Shown here piece by piece: positions 11,019 to 21,742 of a DNA stretch of 64,000 bases. This DNA is from Oncomelania hupensis (taxonomy: Eukaryota > Mollusca > Gastropoda > Littorinimorpha > Pomatiopsidae), in assembly GCA_036898135.1 (NCBI GenBank), contig CM072511.1, positions 75,209,990-75,273,989 of the forward strand, written 5' to 3'. Numbering within the stretch: the stretch's first letter is position 1; the number at the start of each line of letters is the position of its first letter. A program made the position numbers and the translations under genes. The notes beneath the pieces are model-generated. The model made no database searches. It had not been told where the DNA came from and worked only from the letters and a program-made list of their open reading frames with translations.

Positions 11019-11621
11019 GTGATTCGCCCCGTTACCGAGTCAGTGAGGGCGGGCACTGATCTCTCAGAGCCCGCCCTGCCTGCTGGTGTTCTTGTTGGCG
11101 ACCTGGTTGCCACTGACACCGTGGGGCCGCTTACCCCTAGCCGTAAGAGAACGAGAGAGACTTTTTCCGTCTCTTCCTCTTCGTCTTCCGCCATGGGGCC
11201 GCTCGTGGCGGACGACGCTATGGATGCAGCGGCAGAATTGGATTCTGATGTTATTCCTCTGGGCGCTGATCTGCCGTCTCTGGCAAGCGCAAATCTCGAT
11301 AGGGACAAAATTCCGCCGAGTTCTTTCCCTCAGCCCGTCCATAACCTCTGTCAGTTTCCGGTTTCGGTCAAGTTTGCCGGCGAACCTGGCGCCGTCACTT
11401 CTGAATCTCTCGGCTGGAAGTTTGTTGATGTCCTGCGGGACGCGGTGGGCCCGGTTGACCGCGTTCGCCCTATTGGTGATGGGTTCCACGTCAGCTGTAG
11501 GACCTTCGCGCAGCAGCAGCGGCTAGCTGGCCTCAGCGTCTTGGGGCAGCGTTCGGTTACCTGTTCGGTTCCCCGTCCTGTCGTCGAGGGTGTCGTGCAG
11601 GACGAAGATGACGATGATTGA
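11019..11621 (+). pseudogene. Gag-like ORF1 fragment of a LINE, truncated by satellite
   Basis: Open for 200 codons, but the frame opens after a stop at 11004 with only a GTG. The first ATG in frame is near 11193. It encodes a Ser/acidic N-terminal part followed by FPVSVKFAGEPGAV, SLGWKFVDVLRDAVGPVDRV, IGDGFHVSC and GQRSVTCSVPRPVVEGVVQ. A fold of this kind (RRM-like, with a VTCSVPxxxxxGVI end) is found in ORF1 proteins of I/Jockey-type LINEs. It runs straight into GAT repeats and ends QDEDDDD-stop, so its 3' part, including any zinc knuckles, has been lost. Base composition (GC-rich) differs strongly from its surroundings. It may be ORF1 of the Jockey-type LINE at 1-1347; this is unproven. 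Confidence 0.6.
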
Positions 11622-12958
11622 TGATGATGATTGATGATGATTGATGATGATTGATGAAGATTGATGATTGATGATGATGATTGATGATAATGATTGATGA
11701 TGATGATTGATGATGATGATTGATGATGATGATGATTGATGATGATGATTAATGATGATGATTGATGATGATTGATGATGATGATGATGATGATGATTGA
11801 TGATGATTGATGATGATTGATGATGATTGACGATGATTGAAGATTGATGATGATTGATGATGATGATTGATGATGATGATTGATGATGATGATTGATGAT
11901 GATGATGATTATTGATGATGATGATGATTGATGATGATTGATGATGATTAATGATGATTGATGAAGATTGATGATGATGATTGATGATGATGATGATTGA
12001 TGATGATGATTGATGATGATGCTTGATGATTATGATTGATGATGATGATGATTGATGATGATGATGATTGATGATGATGATTGATGATGATGATTGATGA
12101 TGATTGATGATGATTGACGATGATTGATGATTGATGATGATGATTGATGATGATGATTGATGATGATGATTGATGATGATGATTGATGATGATGATTATT
12201 GATGATGATGATGATTGATGATGATTAATGATGATTGATGAAGATTGATGATGATGATTGATGATGATGATGATGATTGATGATGATGATTGATGATGAT
12301 GCTTGATGATTATGATTGATGATGATGATGATTGATGATGATGAGGATTGATGATGATGATTGATGATGATGATTGATGATGATGATGATGATGATAATG
12401 ATGATGATGATGATGATGATTGATGATGATGATTGATGATGATTGATGATGATTGATGATGATTGACGATGATTGATGATGATTGATGATGATTGATGAT
12501 GTTTGATGATGATTGATGATGACTGATGATTGATGACGATGATTGATGACGATGATCGATGATGATGATTGATGATGATTGATGATGATGATTGATGATG
12601 ATGATTGATGATGATGATTGATGACGATGATTGATGATGATGATTGATGATGATGATTGATGATGATGATGATTGATGATGATGATTGATGATGATGATT
12701 GATGATGATGATGATGATTGATGATGATGATGATGATTAATTATGATGATTGATGATGATGATGATGATGATGATTGATGATGATTGATGATGATTGATG
12801 ATGATTGAAGATTGGTGATGATTGATGATGATTGATGATGATTGATGATGATGATTGATGATGATGATTGATGATGATGATGATGATGATGATGATTGAT
12901 GATGATGATTGATGATCATGATTGATGACCATGATTGATGATCATGATTGATGATGAT

Positions 12959-12998
<40 letters not shown>

Positions 12999-13298
12999 AA
13001 TGATGATTGATAATGATAATTGATGATGATGATTGATGATGATTGATGATTGATGATGATGATTGATGATGATGATTGATGATGATGAATGATGATGATG
13101 ATTGATGATGATTGATGATGATTATTATTATTGATGATGATGATGATTGATGATGATTGATGAAGATTGATGATTGATGATGATGATTGATGATGATGAT
13201 TGATGATGATGATTGATGATGATGATTGATGATGATGATGATTGATGATATGATGATGATGATGATGATTGATGATGATGATGATTGATGATGATGAT

Positions 13299-13342
<44 letters not shown>

Positions 13343-15226
13343 GATGATGATTGATGATGATTGATGATGATTGATGATGACTATGATGATGATTGATGAT
13401 GATGATTGATGATGATGATGATTGATGATGATGATGATTGATGATGATGCTTGATGATGATGATTGATGATGATGATTGATGATGATGATTGATGATGAT
13501 GATGATTGATGATGATGATGATTGATGATGATGATTGATGATGATGGTTGATGATGATGGTTGATGATGATGATTAATGTTGATGATTGATGATGATGAT
13601 TGATGATGATGATTGATAATGATGATTGATGATGATGATGATTGATGATGATGATGATTGATGATTAGGAGTGATGATAATGATTGATGATGATGATTGA
13701 TGATGATGATTGATAATGATGATTGATGATGATGATTGATGATGATGATGATTGATGATGATTGATGATAATTAATGATGATTAATGAAAATTGATGATT
13801 GATGATGATGATTGATGATGATGATTGATGATGATGATGATGAGGAGTGATGATGATGATTGATGATGATGATTGATGATGATGATTGATAATGATGATT
13901 GATGATGATGATTGATGATGATGATGATGATGATGATTGATGATGATTGATGACGATGATTGATGATGATGATTGACGATGATTGATGATGATGATTGAT
14001 GATGATGATTGATGATGATGATTGATGATGTTGATTGATGATGATGATGATGATGATGATTGATGATGATGATTGATGATGATTGATGATGATGATTTAT
14101 GATGATGATTGATGATGATGATAATTGATGATGATTGATGATGATGATTGATGATGATGATTGATGATTGATAATGATGATTGATGACGATGATTGATGA
14201 CGATGATTGATGATGTTGATGATTGATGAAGATTGATGATTGATGATGATGATTGATGATAATGATTGATGATGATGATTGATGATGATGATTGATGATG
14301 ATGATTGATGCTGATGATTGATGATTGATGATGATGATGACGATGATAATGATGATGATGATGATGATTGATGATGATGATTGATGATGATGATTGATGA
14401 TGATGATCGATGATGATGATTGATGACGATGATTGATGATGATGATGATTGATGATGATTGATGAAGATTGATGACAATGATTGATGATAATGATTGATG
14501 ATGATGATTGATGATGATGATGATGATGATTGATGATGATGATGATGATTGATGATGACGATTGATGATGATGATGATGATGATGATGATTGATGATGAT
14601 TGATTATGATTGACGATGATTAAAGATTGATGATGATTGATGATGATTGATGATGATTGATGATGATGATTGATGATGATTGATGATGATTGATGATGAT
14701 GATTGATGATGATGACTGATGATGATGATTGATGATGATGATTGATGATTGATGATGATGATTGATGATGATGATTGATGATGATGATTGATGATGATTG
14801 ATGATGATGATGATTATTGATGATGATGATGATTGATGATGATTAATGATCATTGATGAAGATTGATGATTGATGATGATGATTGATGATGATGATTGAT
14901 GATGATGATTGATGATGATTGATGATAATGATGATGATGATGATTGATGATGATGATTGATGATGATGATTGGTGATGATGATTGATGATGATGATGATT
15001 ATAGCTGATGAGTGCCGGATGATGATGATTGCTGATGATGATGGGATTGGGTTAAAGCGCGGATTCACTTGTGGATTGGCATGACGTACTTTCGATAGAT
15101 GATGATGATTGATTGATGAAGATTGATGACGATTGATGAAGATTGATGATTGATGATAATGATTGATGATAATGATTGATGATGATGATTGATGATGATG
15201 ATTGATGATGATGTTGTTGTTGTTGT
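11601..15226. repeat. GAT/TGATT satellite, 3.6 kb
   Basis: Mixed units GATGATT (7 bp), GATGATGATT (10 bp, most common) and GATGATGATGATT (13 bp), with scattered variants such as GATGAAGATT, GACGATGATT and GATGCTTGATG. Rare variants recur together: GCTTGATGATTATGATTG is at 12021 and 12301, indicating higher-order duplication of about 280 bp. A 50-bp non-repeat insert lies near 15049-15098. The minus strand lacks stop codons over long stretches and gives artificial His/Ser/Ile/Gln/Asn frames of up to 365 codons. Copy B carries an equivalent array to the window end. Confidence 0.97.
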
Positions 15227-15261
15227 ATCAAATTTTATTCATCAGATTAACATAAATTGTG

Positions 15262-15955
15262 CTCTGTCTCTCCCTCTTCGCTCTTCAGCTCTCTTGGCCT
15301 CTCTCCGCGTCTCTCAGCTCTCTCAGCCTCCCTCAGCCTCTTCATGCTCTCAGCCTCTCTCAGGCTCTTTCAGTGTCTCTCCCCTCTCTCGGCCTCTCTC
15401 TGCCTCTCCCCTCAGGCTCTCTTGGCCTCTCTCCATTCCTCTGCAACCCTCACAGGCTGTCACTCTGTTTCAAACCAGATTACTCTCTACAATGTTGTCC
15501 TCCGCTCAGCTCTCTTGGCTCTCTCAGGTGCCTTTTCCTCAGCTCAACAGGCTCTCTCGGCCTCTCTCACTGTGACTATCTCAGCATCCTCAGACTCTTT
15601 GGCACTTCAGCCTCCTCAGACTCTCTCAGCCTCTTTCAGCTTCTCTTAGCCTCCCTCAGCCTCTCTAGGCCTTTTTCAGCCTCCTCAGCCTCTCTCAGCG
15701 TCTCTCTCCCTCTCTTCAGTCTCTCCTTCTCTCTCAGCCTCTTCAGCTCTTCCTTCTCTCAGCTTCTTCTCAGCCTCCCTCAGTGTATCTCCCCTCTCTC
15801 GGCCTCTCTCAGGCCTTCTCACAGCCTTCCACAGCCTCTCTATTGGCCTCTCTCAGCCTCTCTCAGCCTCCCTCAGCCTCTCTCGGCGTATTGCGTCTCA
15901 ACCTATCTCAGCCTCTTCTCAGCCTCCGCTCAGTGTCTCTCCCCTCTATCGGCTG
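15262..15955 (+). repeat. CT-rich degenerate minisatellite
   Basis: Degenerate units close to TCAGCCTCTC (about 10 bp) repeated for nearly 700 bp, strongly strand-asymmetric in pyrimidines. All three plus frames stay open for long stretches because the unit lacks stops. These Ser/Leu-rich frames are not evidence of a gene. The array ends where the 2A-bearing LINE begins. Confidence 0.9.
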
Positions 15956-16151
15956 GGGGTGCGGGTTTGTACATGTTTCTAATCACAAGGTGTGTGCACG
16001 AGCTCGGACAAAGGGTCAAATTACCGTGGTACAAGGCCATTGTCCACCTCAAGCTTTGGTCAGCTACTAGCTAAGTGACCATGCCTGCCGTACAACTGGA
16101 GTTTAGTTTAGGGCAAGATGTGGCTGTTTTGTGGCAGTATTGATTGCCTTC

Positions 16152-17126
16152 ATGTATCGTCGGGCAAAAAACAAGGTAACCATACGTACATTGAAAATGA
16201 GAAGTCTACATGCCGGTGTAATTGTTGGTTTTCTCCTCGCACAAATATTCTACTGCAACCTACTGCAACAATGTGGTGATGTTGAGTCCAACCCAGGGCC
16301 AAACCTGCAGATGCGACAGACACGACTAGCCAATAGTGATGTGGGTGGTGCTCGGCGCGACAGTGTGGGGAAAGAGACTGAGCCGGAAGTAGTCGCTGCT
16401 AAAGACTTTACTTTGAATGACGTTATGCAACGATTGGCTGCTGTAGATTCCAACATTGAGATGAAGTTTGCTACTATGGACTCCAACATCAATGAGAAGT
16501 TTGCTAACACAGACTCCAATCTTGATAAGAAGTTAGCAGATTTGAGTGAAGAGCTTCATTCGGCATATTCCAAGGTGAATGAAGAAGTGGAGGATCTTCG
16601 TGAGGAGGTGGCGGAACTGAGGCAAGAAAATGCAGAACTGAGGTCCAAGCTCGTTGACATCGACCTAAAAGCGGATGATTTGGAGAGCAGATCCAGACGG
16701 AATAACTTGCTTTTCTATGGACTGCACAAATTAACACCCAAGGAAACGCCTCAAGAATGTGAACACACTGTTCAAGAATTTCTGACCGGCAGGCTGGAGT
16801 TTGCTGAGACTGTGCAGTTCGACCGTGTGCACCGTACGAGTAACAAGCCTAATGCTCCTGTTGTGGCGCGTTGCACATTCTACAAGGACAAGGTCGCCAT
16901 CCTGAAGGCCAAAGACAGACTGAAAGGGTCAAACATCTTCATTGGTGAAGATTTCACTACGAGGATTCGCGACATCAGGAAGAAGCTGACTCCATACCTG
17001 AAGGCTGCCAAGAGTGCTGGAAAGAAGGCGACCATGATCTTTAATCATCTCCTGATTGACGGGAAAAAGTACGTTCTTGATGGCGATGGTTCACTTAAGG
17101 AAGTCCGCAATCAGAAACCACAATAA
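16152..17126 (+). CDS. LINE ORF1p: hydrophobic leader, 2A site, coiled coil, RRM
   Basis: 324 codons from the first ATG (16152); a second in-frame ATG lies at 16197. Residues 17-38 are hydrophobic (AGVIVGFLLAQIFYCNLL), signal-peptide-like. They lead directly into CGDVESNPGP at residues 41-50, the canonical 2A ribosome-skipping signature, with skipping expected between the last Gly and Pro. A low-complexity spacer follows. A long coiled coil (about 88-180) includes three hendecad-like repeats, each starting near DSNI/L. An RRM begins at RRNNLLFYGL (about 182), and a C-terminal domain contains DIRKKLTPYLKAAKSAGKKA. The latter parts match L1-type ORF1p, an RNA-binding trimeric chaperone of the retrotransposition particle. 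The 2A would release a 49-residue leader from the nucleic-acid-binding protein. The frame is intact. Confidence 0.88.
   Translation: MYRRAKNKVTIRTLKMRSLHAGVIVGFLLAQIFYCNLLQQCGDVESNPGPNLQMRQTRLANSDVGGARRDSVGKETEPEVVAAKDFTLNDVMQRLAAVDSNIEMKFATMDSNINEKFANTDSNLDKKLADLSEELHSAYSKVNEEVEDLREEVAELRQENAELRSKLVDIDLKADDLESRSRRNNLLFYGLHKLTPKETPQECEHTVQEFLTGRLEFAETVQFDRVHRTSNKPNAPVVARCTFYKDKVAILKAKDRLKGSNIFIGEDFTTRIRDIRKKLTPYLKAAKSAGKKATMIFNHLLIDGKKYVLDGDGSLKEVRNQKPQ
16272..16301 (+). promoter_or_regulatory. 2A ribosome-skipping motif
   Basis: Codons for CGDVESNPGP, matching D-V/I-E-x-N-P-G-P. The upstream 20 residues, important for 2A activity in the nascent chain, are hydrophobic with LLQQ just before the motif, comparable to active 2As (LL-x-x-GDVE). 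It acts co-translationally at the peptidyl transferase centre and is not a protease site. Confidence 0.9.
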
Positions 17127-17477
17127 CGATGTGGCCAGTCCAGTAAATCTCCAAGTAATGTTTCAGCGGAGGCAACAAAAAGTAACCCTACACCGGACAA
17201 CTGTTGTGTTGAAAATTTGATTGCTGCGCCTACCTGTGTTACCTGTAATCACAATTATGACGCTTCAGTGATTTCTGCACGTGCTAAAGATCGGTTTAAC
17301 CGTGCTAGTGTTAATGCTGTAGAAGGTGTAGTACAAGAACTCTCAAGATCACGCACGGATGTAGGTACGATTCAACATACGCCTGATAGTACATTGATCA
17401 ACGAAAACGATAAACGATCAAATAGGCCTACTACAGATACGCTCATTTGTGATTCATTACTTATAGGCCTAAATGAT
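17127..17477 (+). other. LINE inter-ORF segment
   Basis: Between the ORF1 stop and the 12-bp repeats. The ORF2 frame is open from 17217 onward (starting at a TTG), with no ATG until 17634. It is either an inter-ORF spacer or an N-terminal extension of ORF2 read through reinitiation or a non-AUG start. A CVTCNHN phrase near 17235 is isolated and probably meaningless. Confidence 0.5.
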
Positions 17478-20400
17478 AATGCTAATGAGAGTGCTAATGA
17501 GAGTGCTAATGATAGTGCTAATGATAGTGCTAATGAGAGTGCTAATGAGAGTGCTAATGATTGTGCTAATGATAGTGCTAATGAGAGTGCTAATGATAGT
17601 GCTAATGAGAGTGCTAATGAGAGTGATAATGCGATGGGAACAGTTGCTCCTCAGAACCGTTGTACTTTTCTCCACTGGAATATCGGGGGGGTTAATTGCA
17701 AAACTTAATGACTATAATTTTGTAAGTTATATACAATCGTTTGACTTTATATGCCTTGTTGAGACTTTTGTAAAAGATTTTAAGCCATCACTGTTTCCGG
17801 ATCATACTGTGTTTGTCAAATCCTCAGTCGATCTAGGTAGGCAGGGGAGGGAATCCGGTGGTATTGTATGTCTGTTTCGTTCTACATTTATGAAATACAT
17901 TCGTCATTTGGATGGTGGTGGTGCTGGTGGTGGCGGTTGTCCTGGTAATTTTCTTTCATTTATTTTTGATAAAAGATTGTTTGGTCTGTCGGCTGATGTA
18001 CTGTTTGTTTGTACTTATGTTCCCCCTGATAACTCTCGGTTCTATGCGCATTTTGATATAGATAATGGGATTAATTTGTTGGAAGATTATTTGGTTGATT
18101 GCCTTTGTACGCATGGCAAAATGCCTGTGCTGTTGTGCGGCGATTTGAACGGCAGAACTTCTAATGTTTTCCCCGAGGTCTACGACGAAAGTTTGTTGTT
18201 TGATCGTACATCAAAAACTAATGACTCGAACTTTGTTCGATGTTCTCAGGATACGGTGTTAAATTCATATGGGAAATGCCTGTTAAACATGTGTAGTTCT
18301 CTAGGACTTTACATTTTGAATGGTGCTTGTAATGGCGACCAAGAGGGTCGTTACACATTCATCAGTGATTTTGGAAATAACGTTAATGATTACTTCCTAG
18401 TCTCACATGATTTGTTTGATGCCATATTTGATACATGCCACTTGACCGTTGCTGATCATACGGAGTCCCAACACATGCCACTGGTATTCACAGTATCTAT
18501 ACATAATAGCATTGCACAATCAAACAAGACGAAAACTGGTAAGCAATTATTGGAAAAGTTTTCCTGGAATTCTGATTGTGAGCAGCAGTATCGTGATGAA
18601 CTGAAAGGTGACGAGTTCAAGGCCAAACTAGAGCATGCAGCAGGTTTGTTAGAAGTTAATGTTAATGATGCTTTGAACGTGTTCAATGATGCAGTGAAAG
18701 ACTGTGCCTCGTGTATGATGTCTAAAATCGTGTTAAATACAGGTCCCCGTAAACATGATTGGTTTGATTATGACTGTCTTCTCGCAAGGCGTAACGTGCG
18801 TCAGCTGTTAAGGAAATTTCGTAAATCGTTAGAATCTGCTGATAGGCACACTTATTGCAAAGTAAGACGAGAATACAAATACATGTTACAAAATAAAAAG
18901 AAATTGTATAATGACGTTTTGTTTAATAATCTTATGAATGCTGTTAAGAACCAAAAGGACTTTTGGCAGCAAATGAAGAACCTGTCTAGTATTAAAGTTC
19001 AACAGAACAATATAACAGTAGACGATTGGTTTCAGCATTTTAAATGTATCCTAGAAAAAGATGATTTTATTGATTGTGCTGGTGTTGATGATGATGTTGA
19101 AAATAATGATGATGGTGGTGGTGGTGATGATGAATATAATAATAATGTACTTGATAGACCTATATCCAAAGATGAAGTTATTCTTGCAATAAGAAAACTT
19201 AAAAATAAAAAAGCTGCTGGACCTGATAAATTAATTGGTGAATTTTTCAAATTTTCTGGTGATACAGTAGTTGAATTTCTGGTAAAATTATTTAATACAT
19301 TGTTTGATACAGGTAGTTATCCTGAAAATTGGTGTAAATCAATAATTTTGCCGTTATTTAAGAAAGGTGACATAAATGACCCGAATAATTATAGAGGAAT
19401 TTCTCTATGTGATGTTAGCAGTAAATTATATGGTTCTATTATTAACAGTAGGCTTCAAGATTGGATAAAGTTAAATAACATAACGGGTGAATATCAAGCA
19501 GGATTTAAACAAGATTACTCTACTATGGACCATATTTTTACACTGCTTGCTGCTGTGCAAAAACAATTCTCAAGTAATCGCAAATTATACGTTGCCTTTA
19601 TTGACTTCGAAAAGGCTTTTGACAGTATTTCTAGAAAATTACTTTGGCCGATTTTGATGAAGAATGGTATAAAGGGTAAGCTGTATCGATGTGTTAAAAA
19701 TATGTACTCACATGTCAAGGCTCAGATCAGATGTGGTGCTACGTTTTCTGATTTTATTAACTGCACAAAGGGCGTGAAGCAGGGAGATGTATGTAGTCCT
19801 ATTTTGTTTTCTCTTTTTATAAACGAGCTAGCTCTTGAAATTATTAATAATGGTAAACATGGTGTTGCTTTATCTGCTGAAGTCATTGAGTTATTTATTT
19901 TGCTTTTTGCAGATGATATTGCCTTAATGGCTGAAACAGTTGTTGGTCTGCAGTCACAGTTAAATAATTTATATTCTGCTGCGGCAAAATTACAGTTGAA
20001 AGTCAATATGGGCAAGAGCAGTATTGTTGTTTTTCGTAAGGGTGGGTATTTAGCAGCTCGTGAAAAATGGTATTTTGGTGCTCAGAAAATGGAAGTAGTA
20101 AATTCATACAAATATCTTGGTTTATATTTTTCTACTAAGTTGAGTTTTAATTTTGCTTGTCATGACCTGGTTTCTAGAGCAAAACGAGCTGTATTAAGTA
20201 TTTTAAGTAGTCTATTTAAATTTGATAAAGCGTCTGTCCATGTTTTTATTAAATTGTTTGATGCACAGGTTCAACCTATTGTTCAATATGGTGCTGAAGT
20301 ATGGGGTCTGACTTATTCAACAGTTGTGGAAAAAGTGCATTTGTTTGCTCTGAAACGATTTCTTGGTGTTGACAGACGTACTCCCAATGATTTAGTATAT

Positions 20401-21093
20401 GGGGAATTTGGACGTTATCCAATCTATTTAAATTCATATGTACGTTGTATAAGCTTTTGGCTAAAATTAACTAGAATGAATATAGACAGACTGCCTTATA
20501 AAGCATATGTGATGTTGAAAAACTTAGATAGCAAAGGTAAAAGCACATGGGCAACAAATATTAGATTATGTCTGAGTCATTATGGCTTTCATTATGTCTG
20601 GCTATATCAGGGTGTTGGATGTGTAAAGTCTTGTTTGTCTTGTTTCAAACAGAGAATCATTGACTGCCGTTGGCAAGACTGGAATAACCATATTCAAACT
20701 AGTGACAGGTTTGAGGCTTATCGCACATTTAAAACAACGTTTTTAGAAGAAATGTATCTTTCTGTAGCAGTTAATAGGCATGTTTTGAAGGCTCTTGTAA
20801 AATTTAGAATTGGCGTATCCAGCATTGCTGTACATTCTCATAGATACAGTACTATCATTGTGAATAATGTGTGTCGTTTATGTACGTCTTCTGTAGAAGA
20901 TGAAGTTCACTTTGTACTGTGTTGCTCGGCTCTTCAAGATTTAAGACACGATTGTATTCCTCCAAAGTTTTTTAGACACCCATCGAAATTTAAACTTGCA
21001 TTGCTGTTGGCATCAAGGAACGTGAACACTCTGTGTAATTTGGCAATATATTTGTATAAAGCCTTAAGACGACTAGATCACGCTAGCTCATGA
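17217..21093 (+). pseudogene. LINE ORF2p: AP-type endonuclease, RT, zinc knuckle; one frameshift
   Basis: The first frame (17217-17708) ends NRCTFLHWNIGG, the start of an exonuclease-endonuclease-phosphatase fold. The rest follows in the next frame up to 21093. The two frames meet at seven G (17684-17690); six G would make them continuous. The endonuclease is visible through LVETF, CGDLNGR, DYFLVSHD and ADHTESQHMPL. RT follows with GPDKLIGEFF, LPLFKKGDINDPNNYRGISL, VAFIDFEKAFDS, KGVKQGDVCSPILFSLF and LLFADDIALM (FADD near 19907). The thumb follows, and a C-terminal CRLC...H...C knuckle near 20870-20925. The first ATG of the endonuclease frame is 17634. All catalytic blocks look intact. The frameshift may be a real mutation or a homopolymer sequencing error. 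Confidence 0.85.
17478..17631 (+). repeat. 12-bp coding minisatellite (GCTAATGAGAGT)n
   Basis: About 13 units of GCTAATGA(G/T)AGT. In the ORF2 frame they encode SANE/SAND tetrapeptides. Because 12 is a multiple of 3, copy-number change preserves frame. A neighbouring frame is also open (MRVL/MIVL), which falsely extends the ORF upstream of the frameshift. Confidence 0.95.
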
Positions 21094-21229
21094 TTGTAAT
21101 GATTGTGTACATATCTGACTTTGTGTGCGTAATATTTGTAACTTGTAGTATTGTTTGTTTTTGTAAACGCCCCCGTTCCATAACGGGCGTTGGCCTTTCT
21201 TGGAAATAAAACAAATTCTAATTCTAATA
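21094..21229 (+). other. LINE 3' UTR with hairpin and short tandem tail
   Basis: AACGCCCCCGTT at 21166-21177 pairs with AACGGGCGTT at 21182-21191 (two-base bulge, CCAT loop). AATAAAA and the tail ATTCTAATTCTAAT follow at about 21206-21228. A terminal stem-loop plus short repeat tail is a plausible template signal for target-primed reverse transcription by the element's own RT. Confidence 0.7.
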
Positions 21230-21742
21230 TCTAGCCTCTGTTAGCTCAGTACAGTTTAGCTAAACACGCACCCACGATGGCGCATGAAGAAAGAACCCAA
21301 CGGTTCGTGACGGCAAAGATGGCTCCTGATACGGGTAACGCCCAGTTGATTGACGACCTTGGATAGTTGAACCAGGTGAAAGTTGGCGGACCATTCCCAC
21401 CCAAAGCTGATTCATTCAGTATCCTCTGTTACTTCTCAGTATCCCTCTTGGCTTCCTTCAACTGGTGTGCCTTGCACAGTTAATGCCGCATCTAGGAGTT
21501 ACTTGCGATTCTTCTTCGATTGTTGGCCCGTGAAGACGGTGTTGTTGACTTTTTGTCCCCTTCTCTCCTATGAGGCAATCGGTCTATGACGTAATGATAC
21601 ACCGACGTCAAAACATAGAGTCTTGAGAATTTCATCCAAAGGCACCCAAAATATGTCATTTGAAGATTACGAAAAAATAAAACAAACGATATACCGTTGC
21701 TGTCGGGAAAGCTGGCAGAAGAGACGCGTATTTTCGCGACAT
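21230..21742. other. No recognisable gene
   Basis: Unique-looking, moderate GC sequence between the 2A-bearing LINE and the minus-strand RTE copy. No supported coding frame, RNA or repeat was found. Confidence 0.55.

Larger units (their letters stand above)
15960..21229 (+). mobile_element. Two-ORF LINE with 2A motif (L1/Tx1-like), near complete
   Basis: The order is a short 5' leader, ORF1 (16152-17126), an inter-ORF segment with 12-bp repeats, ORF2 (to 21093), and a 136-bp 3' UTR with a GC-rich hairpin and an ATTCTA-type tail. ORF1 has coiled coil plus RRM and C-terminal domain like L1 ORF1p. ORF2 has endonuclease, RT and a C-terminal zinc knuckle. I place it near the L1/Tx1 group from ORF1 architecture and RT blocks; this needs a tree. 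A single extra G at 17684-17690 is the only coding defect I see. The 5' boundary is set where the minisatellite ends and is approximate. I found no target duplication. Confidence 0.85.

Noticed and set aside
13381..14478. 365-codon minus-strand frame rich in His, Ser, Ile, Gln and Asn
   Set aside because: It is the stop-free reverse strand of the GAT/TGATT satellite. Every reading frame of the units ATC/TCA/CAT/AAT lacks stops, so openness carries no information.
15259..16074. Ser/Leu-rich plus-strand frames of up to 271 codons
   Set aside because: They coincide with the CT-rich minisatellite and are open in all three frames.
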